Source of the DNA: Piromyces finnis
Lineage: Eukaryota > Neocallimastigomycota > Neocallimastigomycetes > Neocallimastigales > Neocallimastigaceae
Length of the DNA: 64,000 nucleotides
Assembly (NCBI GenBank): GCA_002104945.1
Contig: MCFH01000001.1
Coordinates: forward strand, 2,266,501 to 2,330,500
Reading direction: 5' to 3'
A program made the translations under genes and the position numbers. This document shows positions 30,668 through 42,790 of this stretch, piece after piece. The notes under the pieces are model-generated. The model was not told the DNA's origin. It made no database searches and saw nothing but the letters and a program-made list of their open reading frames with translations. Each line of letters starts with the position of its first letter. Position 1 is the stretch's first letter.

Positions 30668-32349
30668 CTGGAACAGCTTTTTATAATAAGGTTTTGAAAG
30701 TACCTTCAGTTAGTAAATATTTAAGAAATCCTAATATTCCTATTCCTTTCAAAAAGCTAGTATTTAACTCACAAGTGATTATCAGAGTTTCATACTTTGC
30801 ACCATTACTTGGGTCCAACAAAGCTAGGTCTAGGATTGCTCAGAAGCATGTTAACAAAGGAATACGATGGGCTGCAGGAGTTCATAAAGCTGTATCGTTT
30901 ATATCTCTATACTCTATCTCAAAAGATTTGAATATTCCTCCATTGTCAGCCAAATGTGCGTTAGCTCAGGTTAGATGTTTTAACAAATGGAAAAACTCAA
31001 ATTGTATTATCTCACACCTTGTCAATTACATTCCTAAATTTAGAAAATACACGTGGTGCAAATCAAGTAGGACACTTGATAAAAAATTAAAGAAACATGG
31101 AGATGTTAAAGCAGTTAAAAACTTTTATTGGAAAGATCCCAAAGGAAATTCAATCAAAGCACAATATTACGATGATAATAAATTTAGTGAAACTAAAGAT
31201 TTTATCAAATTATGTTATGAGTACCCAGAGTTTGCCTATGGTTTCTACTGGCTATTGAAAGCAAGAAGCGGATACAAGTTAGATGCAAGAGTTGCAAAAG
31301 CTGCTAAATTTGTTGATCCAGTTTGTCCTAACTACTGTTCATGTTGCAAGTGTGGTGTTCAAAGTATTAAACATTGGTTATTAGATTGTCCAACATTTAG
31401 AGATATCCGTATTAAACATTATGATTCCATAGTCCAGCTATTAAATTTTTTCAATCAACGTAATTCCAACAGTCCTATCAATAATATTAATAATAGTAGA
31501 GACAGCAATAATATTAATAGTAATAGTAACAATAGTAGTAATAATAGTAACAATAGTAATAGTAACAGTAGTAATAGCAACAATAGTAATAGTAACAATA
31601 GTAGTAATAATAGTAACAATAGTAATAGTAACAGTAGTAATAGCAACAATAGTAATAGTAACAATAGTAGTAGTAGTTATAATAATAATAATAATAGTAA
31701 TAATATTAGTAATAATAGATATAGTGAAGATAATAATTCTAATTTAGATAGTAATTTAGTTAATAATAGTAATAGTTCTAATAATTCGGTGAATATTAAT
31801 GTGTATGATTATTCTAGTGTGTGCAATAAAATATTTAAATTCCTTCATGGGGGAAGAAGTTTTAACAATATCAATTACAATTCAAGGGAATGGAAAGAAC
31901 TTTGCAAGTGTCAGATTCAATCTGGCAATAACGAAGGAACATCATTCTTGACGGTAACAGCGGAACTTCTAACCAAAATCATGCCTTTTGCTATTGGCCA
32001 GCAATGGTCAATGTTCAAAAGGTTTGAAGCAACAGCCATGAGCGTCAATGCTGAAGAAAAGTAAGACAGGCCAGGAGGGCCAGCGCAACCAATGGAGATC
32101 ATAATTTTGTCCAATGATAAAATTCTGATCTTTGGCTCGGTGTCCCATTGAAAGTCAAATACAATTATTATACTTTAGTATAATAGTGGCTTTTTTACTT
32201 TAATTAAAATTACTAGAATACATTATACCCAATTTTTATTCATTTGTGTTTATTTAAACATATTTTTTTATTTTTTATATAACATGTATTATAATTTTAA
32301 TTAAATTAATAATAAAGTTTAAAATATTTGATGCCGTTAAAAAAAAATT
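30668..32349 (+). mobile_element. LINE family 1, copy 1 (5'-truncated non-LTR retrotransposon)
   Basis: A 3' part of a non-LTR retrotransposon holding the end of the reverse-transcriptase ORF, a 3' UTR and a poly-A tail. The ORF remnant is listed separately. The 3' UTR (32065-32340) carries a small hairpin (ATTATACT TT AGTATAAT near 32170) and an AATAAA-containing end, ATTTGATGCCGTT, followed by A9. The 5' edge at about 30668 adjoins the inverted tRNA-like element. Confidence 0.75.
30694..32064 (+). pseudogene. C-terminal part of a LINE reverse-transcriptase ORF with zinc-knuckle and Asn/Ser-rich insert
   Basis: An open frame of 456 codons with no ATG at its 5' end, so it is the 3' part of a longer ORF. 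The catalytic RT motifs are absent. Residues about 28-60 resemble the thumb region that follows RT in LINEs (VSYFAPLLGSNKAR). At about 209-240 a cysteine/histidine cluster (CPNYCSCCKCGVQSIKHWLLDC) is the C-terminal zinc knuckle typical of such ORFs. Residues 255-370 are an Asn/Ser-rich insert encoded by AAT/AGT/AAC triplets, including a duplicated unit of about 66 bp. The C terminus (FKFLHGGRSF ... LTVTAELLTKIMPFAIGQQW) recurs in the copies at 34.2 and 42.1 kb. It is open throughout, so the insertion may be fairly young. Confidence 0.75.
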
Positions 32350-32461
32350 AGTTGTTAAGATTTTTAAATTACCATCAGTAGTAATAGTAGCTTGAAATTG
32401 TTCAGATATTCTTAAAGGTGAACGATAATTACAAATAGTTGGAGTTACAGCAAAACTTTTA
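32350..32461 (-). pseudogene. Short minus-strand coding-like fragment of unknown origin
   Basis: Read on the minus strand this gives an open stretch 'FAVTPTICNYRSPLRISEQF' and continues 'QATITTDGNLKILTT' with balanced composition unlike the AT-rich background. It is cut off by LINE elements on both sides. I do not recognise the parent gene. It may be a displaced host exon trapped between two retroelement insertions. Confidence 0.3.
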
Positions 32462-33264
32462 TTGACATTAAGTAATGAAAAATTTTTATATCATTGGATT
32501 TTGGAATGTTCTGCATTCTCTGAATACAGAACTTCTTTACTTACTTTTCTTGACAATCTTTTTACCCTTTTTTACAGTATATACAAAAATCAATTCGTCA
32601 CTTACTTACTTCCTGAAGTGGAAGTATGAAAAACAATTTATAGCTATAGTTTTACGTTCCTTCTTGGTAGAACTTTAACTTATGATGAGCTACAAATCGA
32701 TAAGGCGGAACAAAGACATTTGAATGAATAGCTTTACAGTTCATCGGGGGTCTCATGTTCAATATGTAGAGGGTCTTGCGGCTTTTCTTACTAAAACAAT
32801 CCCTATCATCAGTAGCTCAATGAAGCTCCTTTTTGATAGGCTTAGTAAGACACTTAACGTAATCAGGAGCGCCGACGTCGTACCTATATGGCAAAGAAAC
32901 ATTCCTAATGTTCCGTACACAGGGTTCAATGTTAATATTTAGTATTTCTTTGAATGAAAACATTATGAACTCATAGGAGAGTTTAGTGGACACCATACTA
33001 TCATACCTGATATTACTTCTCTCTTTGTTTCATTTAATTTATTAGGTAGGGATCAATCTCACACAGTGAAAATTGCAGAGTTCATTGAACTTTTATGCAA
33101 CTTTAATAATTATTTTACTTTATATTTATATTTTTATAATATATATTTAATTATTTTTATTTATTATTTATTATATCAATATATATTATCACCTAATAAA
33201 ATGTAATTTCATAAAATAAATAAATAAATATAAGAAGTGTACTCTTTTCCTAGTCTAAAAAAAA
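32462..33264 (+). mobile_element. LINE family 2, copy 1
   Basis: Begins with a conceptual stretch 'LYHWILECSAFSEYRTSLL', the His/Cys end of a LINE C-terminal zinc knuckle. After a stop it continues with the family-2 core (RTLTYDELQIDKAEQRHLNE, GLAAFLTKTIPIISSSMKLL, SADVVPIWQ) and EFIELLCNFNNYF. An AT-rich 3' UTR follows, ending TTCCTAGTCT plus an A-run near 33255-33262. Stops and frameshifts show it is dead. It is the longest copy of this family here and links the repeat to a retrotransposon ORF. Confidence 0.65.
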
Positions 33265-34794
<1,530 letters not shown>

Positions 34795-35322
34795 TTTTAT
34801 CTTCTTAACCAGTAGCATATAATAAGCTACAAATCAATAAGACGGAACATTTGAATGAACACCTTTACGGTTCATCGGGATCTTATATTCCATATGTAGA
34901 GGGTCTCGCAACTTTTCTTACCAAAACAATTTCTATTATTAGTAGTAGTAGCTCAATGAAGCTACTTTTTGATAAGTTTAAAGGGTTAAGGTTCACCTAA
35001 TGTAATCAAGAGTGCCGACGTCATATCGTATGGAAAAGGAACATTTCTAATGTTTCGTACACAAGGTTCAATGTTAATATTTTTTTTTGAATGAAAACAT
35101 TAAGAATTCATGAATGAGTTTAATAGAAACCACACTATCATACTGATGCTTTTTTTTTTTTTTATTTTATTTAATTTATTAGTGACCAATCCTACAACTA
35201 AAAATAATAGATAATTTAACCATTTGAAAATAAACACATTAATTATATTTATATATACTGATATGAAATAATAATAAAATAATAAAATATTATAGTAATA
35301 GTAATATAAGAAATGCGATTCT
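34795..35322 (+). mobile_element. LINE family 2, copy 2, abutting the CE4 pseudogene
   Basis: The family-2 core is recognisable with extra decay: ATAATAAGCTACAAATCAAT.., GAGGGTCTCGCAACTTTTCT, GAGTGCCGACGTC, then GTACACAAGGTTCAATG. The usual end (..GTGTATTCTCTTCCTAGTCTAAAA) is altered to AAATGCGATTCTAG. Here it runs straight into ATTCTAGTTACTCAAAGG.., the linker/CE4 start of the pseudogene, with no poly-A between them. Confidence 0.6.
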
Positions 35323-35980
35323 AGTTACTCAAAGGCCTTGAATTCTACACTCAATGTCAAAAGCCAATGAGCTGGGCTTTGACTTATAATGATGGACCAA
35401 CCGAATTTGCTGATGCTCTTTTAGTTTTTTTTTAAAGGAAAAGGGTACTAAGGCCACATTCTTTATTGTTGGACATATGTATATGGGTAACAGTAGTCCA
35501 GATTGGTCTAGAATTATAAAGAGAATATACAATGAAGGACATGTTGTTGGTAATCATACTTATGATCATCAAGATTTGACAGGACTTTCAGCTGATCAAA
35601 TTAAGAATCAAATGAAGCAAGTTGAAGATTGTATTTTTCAAGCTATTGGTAAGAGACCAGCGTTTATGCGTCCACCATATGGTTCTGGATCAGGAAATCA
35701 AAATGTTATGAATGCACTTCAATCAGCAGGTTACACAGCCGCAGTTAATTGGAATGTTGATCCAATGGATTACAGTAATGGAGGAGATATTAATTATGCT
35801 AAGCAAGTTATTAATCAAGCTAAGGGTCAACCAATCATTACATTAAATCACTTAAAATATGGTGGAGCTACTAAAGAAGGTATTTTAGCTTTAGCTAAAG
35901 CAGAAATTGATACAATGTTAGCTAATAGTTATATTCAGTTACTATGGAAGAATGTTTAGTAATGAGTGCTTGCTAGTAAA
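35308..35980 (+). pseudogene. Truncated CE4 deacetylase pseudogene, closest to gene D
   Basis: Matches the last part of gene D (from the linker GATTCTAGTTAC.. through the stop) with a few substitutions. Everything upstream (signal peptide, GH11, dockerins) is missing, replaced by a family-2 LINE fragment. Defects: the first catalytic-motif Asp is changed (TYNDGP instead of TYDDGP), there is a frameshift in a T9 run near 35427-35437, and a one-base loss near 35936 changes the C terminus. The long open part 35477-35959 keeps HTYDH, RPPYG, DPMDY and LNH. High DNA similarity to gene D implies a recent duplicate or ongoing conversion before decay. Confidence 0.85.
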
Positions 35981-38900
35981 TTACAATATATTTATATAAT
36001 TATATAAATTATATAACTATATTTTTATAAGTATAAAAGAAAAATCAGTAAAAATAAAAATTTTAGATTTATCAAATCAATACAATAGCATATATATGAA
36101 GATATAATTTTATTATTTCATAAATAATTATACCTATAAATACATTTTTATAAATTTCATATTTTTATTTAATTAAAATAAAAAAGATATGATTTCTGTT
36201 TAAATGGTTTTACTTTTTTAAAAAAAACAAAACAATTAAAAACAAAATAAAAAAAGCAAACTAAAAATAAAGTCTTTTTTTTTTATTTTCTTATAAATAA
36301 TAGTTAAAAGAATAAAATAAGATGTTAAAATTATTATTAAAATAATTTATTACTATAATCTATTTTTAAAAATAATACAATAAAAAAAAAAAATCTTTAT
36401 TATAATCTTTCGTAGTATTTTTTAATTGTTACTATTTTTTTTTTTTTTACCAATAGATATGAAAAAGTAAAATAATCTTTAGTAATATTTTTACTACTTT
36501 TTTTTTTCAATTTACCAATAAATATGAAAGTAAAATAATGAACCAAAAAGTTAAGAAATAATATTAGTTATTTACTAACAATTTTATTTTTATATATTTA
36601 TGTTGAATGAATAATCTTTTAGGAAGTAGAATGAATAAATAGAGAGAAACAAAATTATGTATTATTAATATTTATAAATTAATTAAATGTATATTGTTAA
36701 TAAAATATTTACTAAATTTTTAAGTAAAATAATTATTAATTTTTTTTTTACTAAAAAAGTAAATAATATATTCCAAAAAAGGAAAATGTTCACCTTTTGA
36801 GACTAAAGTTATTCTATAAGAAAAATATATTAAAATATATTAAAATATAAAAATATTAAAATGTATTTTATAATTATGAAATATTCTACATAAAGTTATT
36901 AAAAAATTATTTATATTTTATAGCCTTCATAGTAATAAAGATATGTAAAAATTAATGAAGAATAAAAACAAAGTTAAAATTCAACTTTTAAATATAGAAT
37001 CATGTATTTATGTATTATTCAAATAAAAGTTAAGTGAAATCTTTATAAATATTTATGTTTTAATTTTTTTTTATTTATATAAAAGTTAGTTTGTATCCCA
37101 TTCATCTTTTATAAGTTTTGTGTTTAGAATCTTATTTATATTTATTATTAATTTAAATTAAATTATAGAATAAAGTAATGCCTAATTAAAAAAAATATTT
37201 TTTTTTTAAATAATTATACTTATATTTTAACATATTATTTTAATGTAGTTTTTAACATTAATTTTATGTTTTTCTATAATTGCTATATAAAATATATTAG
37301 CAGACCTTTTTTTAAAAAATATATATAAATAGTAAAATCAAAAAATAAAAAACTAAACTTTTTCATGCTATTTTACTTTTAAAATTATATATAAATAAAT
37401 GATTTTATAATATTTTAGTTTTTTACATAAAGGATAGAAATTTTTTTATAAATTTTCTATAATCTATAAACAACAATAAGAAATATATATTAAATCAATA
37501 GAAATTTTATATATTTATGTATAAACATTATATATTAAACACAATATATTAAAATAAATGTTATCAATTACAAATAGAAGATAAATCAGATTTAATCTAG
37601 TTATTATTCTTAGTTTATTCTATTAAGAATTTAATTAAATATTTTTGTAAAAGATGGGTTACAAATATTAACATATATAAAGAGAAAAATCAATATAATT
37701 ATATGATGATTATAATCTATATGACATTAATATATTATGTTATTTATTATAGTAAATTTAAATATATAATTAATTTGAATTCAATAAATAAATATAAAAT
37801 AATAATTAAAAGATAATGAAACATAAAAGATATATAAATATCTTTCGAAAATATATATATTAAATCTAAATTTATTGTATATTTATGGTGCTTAATAATA
37901 ATCATTCTTTAGTATTACATTGTATTTTAAATAATTAATTATATGAACAAAAGCAAAAAACAAATATACTAAACAATAATAGAATTAAAAATTATTTATG
38001 TTTATTATCTTTTTTATTATATTACTATATATTACTATAGTAATTAATTTTTCTTTTTTAATTTTAATTATAAAATTAATTTATTCAGATATACATTATT
38101 TAATTTTACACGATAATATAAAATATATTATTATCTAAAAATAAATTTAAAGTATATATAAAATAAAGTTTCTATTATAACATAAATTTGATATTGTTTT
38201 CTTTTTTAATTGTTTAATATCATGGTAGAGTATAATAGTAAAGAGAAAAAGAATTATAATTTTATGTTTTAATTATTTTAATAAAAATGAAAGAAGGAAA
38301 GATTAAAAGTGAAATTATATATATATTTTTAAAAAGCATTTATTTATATTTAATCAATTAAACGTATATGTTTAAATATGGAGTCATGTCATTCTTTTTT
38401 GCAATTGGTTTGGTAAATAAATATATATAATATTTTTCTATTCTATCCTCGATATAAATGAATATACTAAATGTTAATAATTTTTTTTTAAAAAAAATAC
38501 TTAAAATAAATTAAAAAGTTATAAAATAGAATTGTGTTCTTCTATTCTTTTATCAACTGATGCTTTATAAATTAAAAAAAAAAGTAGAATTATTCTTTAT
38601 ACAATTAAGATATATTCTTTTTTATAACTTTTAATATTTTATTATATCTAACTGTTATACTTATAATTTAGGAATATTAATAGTTAAATTTTAAAAAAAA
38701 AAAAAAATTTTTTATAAATAGTATTAAAATATTAAAAAAAAAATAAAAAAAATTTTTTTTAATAAATAGTATGATTTTATTAGAATATTAAAAGTTAATT
38801 AAAGGACTCCTATAAATTAAAGCATAAATTTATATAGTTTTAACTAAGAAAAATAAATTAAATCTCATGTTCCATGATTAAAACTTTATTTTAAATTTTT

Positions 38901-39523
38901 ATGTTGAAATTTTGGCAATTTATTTATTTAAACGAATATTAGTAAAATATAATGCTAAATTTATAATATTGAATTAAAAAAGTAATGAAATAATATAATA
39001 TACCTTTTCTGATTATGTTATATTATTATTATTTTATTCAATGTTTATATTTAAAATCGATGTGGATGTTAAAATTATAGTAATAAAAAGTTAAAAATAA
39101 AGTCCCATAATATTTTATATTTTTTTCTCAATAATGAAATATACCACCCAACAATATCCATTTCATATTTAAATCTTATATATTATTTTTTATGTTATCC
39201 GTTTTATTGTTTTGTTTTATTTAATGATATAATATATATATATTAAACAATATAATAATATATTTACTATATAAATTAAAAATAAAACAGTAATAATTAA
39301 AGTTAAATTAATAAAATCTTATTTATTAGTATTAATTTCAGAAAAAGTTTTACTAATTTTGGTATATAAGAATAAATTTTTTCTCTTTTTATTAATTATT
39401 TTCATCTTCAAATAATAATATAATAAAAGAATATTATTATTAGTTGTTTAAAAATTTTTTGACTTTTTTATTTTTAATTGGATTTAATTATTAATAAGTT
39501 AAAAGTTTTTTTGAAAATTAAAA
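35981..39523. other. AT-rich intergenic region upstream of gene C
   Basis: About 3.5 kb with no gene, RNA or clear repeat that I can support. It consists of poly-A/T runs and AT-only stretches. The last 150 bp are the gene C upstream region and lack the motif seen before genes A and B. Confidence 0.6.
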
Positions 39524-41458
39524 ATGAAATACTCTAAAATTGTTGAATTAATATTTACTTTATCATCAGTTTTTGCTGTTGAAGCTCAAAGTTTTTGTAG
39601 TAATGCTAAACACTCTGGTGAAAGTGTAAAGGTTACTAGTAACAAGGTCGGTTCTATTGGTGATATTGGTTATGAATTATGGGCTGACAGTGGTAACAAC
39701 AGTGCTACTTTCTACTCTGATGGTTCATTATCTTGTTCATTCCAAAATGCCAAGGATTACTTATGTCGTTCCGGTCTTTCCTTCGACAGTACTAAGACTC
39801 ACGACCAAATTGGTCACATGTACGCTGACTTCAAGCTTGTTAAGCAAAACATTCAAAATGTTGATTACTCTTACGTTGGTGTTTACGGTTGGAGTCGTGA
39901 TCCACTTGTTGAATACTACGTTGTTGATAACTGGCTCAGTCAATGGCGTCCAGGTGATTGGGTTGGTAACAAGAAGCATGGTGATTTCACTATTGATGGT
40001 GCTCAATACACTGTTTACGAAAACACTCGTTACGGTCCATCTATTGATGGTGATACTCAATTCAAGCAATTCTTCAGTATTCGTCAACAAGCTCGTGACT
40101 GTGGTACTATTGATATTACAGCTCACTTCCAACAATGGGAAAAGCTTGGTATGAAGCTTGGTAAGATGCATGAAGCTAAGGTTTTAGGAGAAGCTGGTAG
40201 CACTGGATCAGGTACTACTGGTACAGCTGATTTCCCATACGCTAAGGTTTACATTGAAGGAGCTAACAATAATTCTAACACTAACACTGGTAATAACAAC
40301 AACAATACTGGATCTTGCTCAGCTAAGATTACTAGCCAAGGTTACAAGTGCTGTTCTTCTAGTTGTGTCCCATCTTATACCGATGGTGATGGTGATTGGG
40401 CTATTGAAAATGGTGAATGGTGTGGATGTGGTAATGGTTCTGCTCAACAACCATCTACTGGTTCCTGCTCTGCCAATATTCTTGCTCAAGGTTACAAGTG
40501 CTGTTCTGCTGGTTGTCAAGTCATTTACACTGATAATGATGGTACCTGGGGTGCTGAAAATGGTGAATGGTGTGGATGTGGTGCTAGTTCATCAGCTACT
40601 CAACAACCATCTACTGGTTCCTGCTCTGCTAACATTCTTGCTCAAGGTTACAAGTGCTGTTCTGCCGGTTGTCAAGTCATTTACACTGATAATGATGGTA
40701 CCTGGGGTGCTGAAAATGGTGAATGGTGTGGTTGTGGTTCTTCTACCAATACCAACACTAACACTGGTAACAACAATCAAAGTACTACTACTACTACTTA
40801 CCCAAAGGGAACTGGATTCCAATTCTACACTCAATGTAAGAACAGAAACCATTGGGCTTTAACTTACGATGATGGACCAACTCAATATGCTGACAGTATC
40901 TTAGATCTCTTAAAGAAATACGATATTAAGGCTACTTTCTTCCTTGTTGGTAACATGTACATTAAATCTTATGATTCCGAATGGACTAGAATTGTTAAGA
41001 GAATGTACAATGAAGGTCACGTTGTTGCTTCTCACACTTACAGTCACGACGATTTAACTACTTTATCTTCTCAACAAATTACTGCTGATATGCAAAAACT
41101 TGAAGATGCAGTTTACAAGGCAGTTGGAGTTAAGCCAGCCTTCATGAGACCACCATATGGTTCTGGTAATGGTAACCAAAATGTTATGAATACTCTTAAG
41201 AACTTTGGTATTAATGCTGCTTGTAACTGGCATGTTGATCCAATGGATTGGGATAACGGAGGTAACATTAACTATGCTAAGCAAGTTCTTGGTAAGCTTA
41301 ATGGTGAAGGAGTTATTACCTTAAACCACTTACAATACAATGGAGCTACTGCTCAAGGTATTCTTGATTTATCTAAGGCTGAAATTGAATTAATGTTATC
41401 TAAGGGTTACAAGCCAGTTACTATGGAAGAATGTCTTGGTATGAGTGCTTACAAATAA
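39524..41458 (+). CDS. Gene C: secreted GH11 - dockerin x3 - CE4
   Basis: 644 residues, no intron; the smallest intact array member. Signal peptide 1-21 (cut before QSFC). GH11 at 23-244 with nucleophile E130 and acid/base E223. Dockerins at about 265-303, 315-352 and 367-404. An Asn/Thr linker (405-428) leads to CE4 from 431 to the end: TYDDGP (D449, D450), HTYSH (H504, H508), R542, D572 and H602. Its GH11 and the first two dockerins are almost identical in DNA to gene A. Gene A therefore looks like gene C with a Thr-linker plus second GH11 added before CE4, or C like A with that block lost. Within CE4 the local variants 'KSYDSEW' and 'SHDDLTTLSSQQITAD' differ from A and B. Expected role: cellulosome-bound xylan depolymerisation with deacetylation. 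Confidence 0.94.
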   Translation: MKYSKIVELIFTLSSVFAVEAQSFCSNAKHSGESVKVTSNKVGSIGDIGYELWADSGNNSATFYSDGSLSCSFQNAKDYLCRSGLSFDSTKTHDQIGHMYADFKLVKQNIQNVDYSYVGVYGWSRDPLVEYYVVDNWLSQWRPGDWVGNKKHGDFTIDGAQYTVYENTRYGPSIDGDTQFKQFFSIRQQARDCGTIDITAHFQQWEKLGMKLGKMHEAKVLGEAGSTGSGTTGTADFPYAKVYIEGANNNSNTNTGNNNNNTGSCSAKITSQGYKCCSSSCVPSYTDGDGDWAIENGEWCGCGNGSAQQPSTGSCSANILAQGYKCCSAGCQVIYTDNDGTWGAENGEWCGCGASSSATQQPSTGSCSANILAQGYKCCSAGCQVIYTDNDGTWGAENGEWCGCGSSTNTNTNTGNNNQSTTTTTYPKGTGFQFYTQCKNRNHWALTYDDGPTQYADSILDLLKKYDIKATFFLVGNMYIKSYDSEWTRIVKRMYNEGHVVASHTYSHDDLTTLSSQQITADMQKLEDAVYKAVGVKPAFMRPPYGSGNGNQNVMNTLKNFGINAACNWHVDPMDWDNGGNINYAKQVLGKLNGEGVITLNHLQYNGATAQGILDLSKAEIELMLSKGYKPVTMEECLGMSAYK

Positions 41459-41848
41459 ATAGATACAAGTTTTGAAAAAATAAAAAAGTCTTAAAATTGT
41501 TTTTAATATAGATAAAAAATTTAAAAATTAAAAAATGTTTAAAACTAAACAATAAAAAAAGAAAATAAATATTATATAATATTATGGATATATAACCATA
41601 AGATATTTAATATTTATTATTATTATAGATTTATTTTAATAAAAATATAAATTAATTTAGAAAAAGAATGTAAAATAAAATAAACAAAAAATAAATAAAA
41701 TTAAATTATAAAAATTTAAATATGAAGTAAAAAATTATTCTTAAATTTAGTGTAATAATAAAACCTTTATTTTAATTTTAATTAAAAAGAAAGTTTTAAA
41801 ATATTTACTACTGTTTATAATGAAAATTTTTATTTAATTGAAAACTTT

Positions 41849-41909
41849 GAAAGTGTTGGATTCTATCTGACACTTACGAATAAACACCATTTTTGAAGGA
41901 AATAGCAAA
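41849..41909 (+). repeat. 61-bp LINE family-1 fragment, copy a of an exact direct repeat
   Basis: GAAAGTGTTGGATTCTATCT...GAAGGAAATAGCAAA occurs here and again at 42091-42151 without a mismatch that I can see. It aligns with the family-1 ORF region CAAGTGTCAGATTCAATCTGG..AACGAAGGAAC. Here it is followed by a palindromic element rather than the expected LINE sequence. Confidence 0.8.
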
Positions 41910-41912
41910 GAT

Positions 41913-41980
41913 GATCTATAATATATCCTACCATTTGTAAGGGGGTAAAGCCTTACCCAGCAAATGGTATATTATAGATC
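41913..41980. mobile_element. Small palindromic (MITE-like) element
   Basis: Terminal arms GATCTATAATATA(TCCTA)CCATTTG (41913-41937) and CAAATGGTATATTATAGATC (41961-41980) are inverted repeats of 20 bp with a 5-nt bulge. The centre contains a second small inverted repeat, GGGTAA..TTACCC. It sits right after the truncated LINE fragment. No transposase is nearby, and a target duplication is not evident. Confidence 0.55.
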
Positions 41981-42090
41981 CCCTTTTTTTAAAATTATTT
42001 TTTACATTTTACTCTTTCATTTAAGATTCATAATGAAATAATATATTACATAATAATATATACAAAAGAATAGTTGATATTTATGTACAT

Positions 42091-42235
42091 GAAAGTGTTG
42101 GATTCTATCTGACACTTACGAATAAACACCATTTTTGAAGGAAATAGCAAAACTTCTAACCAAAATCATGCCTTTTGTTATTAGTCGGCAATGATCAATA
42201 TTTAAAAGGTTTGAAGCAACAACCTAATATTTTAT
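42091..42235 (+). mobile_element. LINE family-1 fragment, copy b
   Basis: Begins with the 61-bp repeat shared with 41849-41909, then continues into CTTCTAACCAAAATCATGCC and TTTTGTTATTAGTCGGCAATG..AAAAGGTTTGAAGCAACA. This is the family-1 ORF end seen at 31970-32035 and 34365-34430. It is truncated on both sides and non-coding. Confidence 0.75.
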
Positions 42236-42355
42236 ATTTTATTTACAATTGATCTTGTTCTCCATATTCCTTTCATAACTCTGTATTATTTTCGGACTGA
42301 AGAATATTTAATAAGAAATTTATAAAAAATAATATTAAAGATATATTCGTTATTA

Positions 42356-42461
42356 CTTAACATAATCTAATTTAAATAAATAAATAACAAAGAAAAGAAT
42401 GTAATCTTATATTTATTTATTTAAATTAAATTATGTTAAGATGTGTATTCTTTTCTTTGTT
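42356..42461. repeat. Two interleaved inverted repeats (A-B ... A'-B')
   Basis: A (42356-42385, CTTAACATAATCTAATTTAA...) pairs with A' (42411-42440) over 30 bp with one mismatch. B (42386-42400, AACAAAGAAAAGAAT) pairs perfectly with B' (42447-42461). Because the order is A B A' B', both cannot pair as a simple hairpin; a pseudoknot-like or alternative fold is possible. Confidence 0.75.
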
Positions 42462-42689
42462 TAAAGGGATATAGGTAGGCAATAGATATTTTTAATTTTT
42501 AATTTAAATAATTAGTACATTAAATAAATTATTTAATGAAAGCTATAATAATACATAATACATCAACGCATACATTTTTTTTTTTTGGAAAGAAGATTTA
42601 ACAACTACATTTTAAGAGGATGAGATCTTTAAAAGTGTCAGGTGTTGATTAAGGATATATATATCTTTGACACCTCGAAACCTTCTATC

Positions 42690-42790
42690 AAAATTATGTT
42701 ATTGATCAATAATAATGATAATAATTTTGTCTACTGATAAAATCTAATCTTTAACTTTTAGTTTAAATGGAAGTCAAGAAAAAAAAAAAG
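42690..42790 (+). mobile_element. Degraded LINE family-1 3' UTR relic
   Basis: ATTGATCAATAATAATGATA..AATTTTGTCTACTGATAAAATCTAATCTTTAAC..GGAAGTCAAGA resembles the family-1 stretch GGTCAATG..GATCATAATTTTGTCCAATGATAAAATTCTGATCTTTGG..GAAAGTCAAATA. No open frame. Confidence 0.5.

Noticed and set aside
31455-31664. Poly-Leu open frame on the minus strand
   Set aside because: Shadow of the Asn/Ser-coding triplet tract of the LINE ORF.
38390-38420. Possible LINE relic (TCATTCTTTTTTGCAATTGG)
   Set aside because: Match is only a few bases and could be chance in AT-rich DNA.
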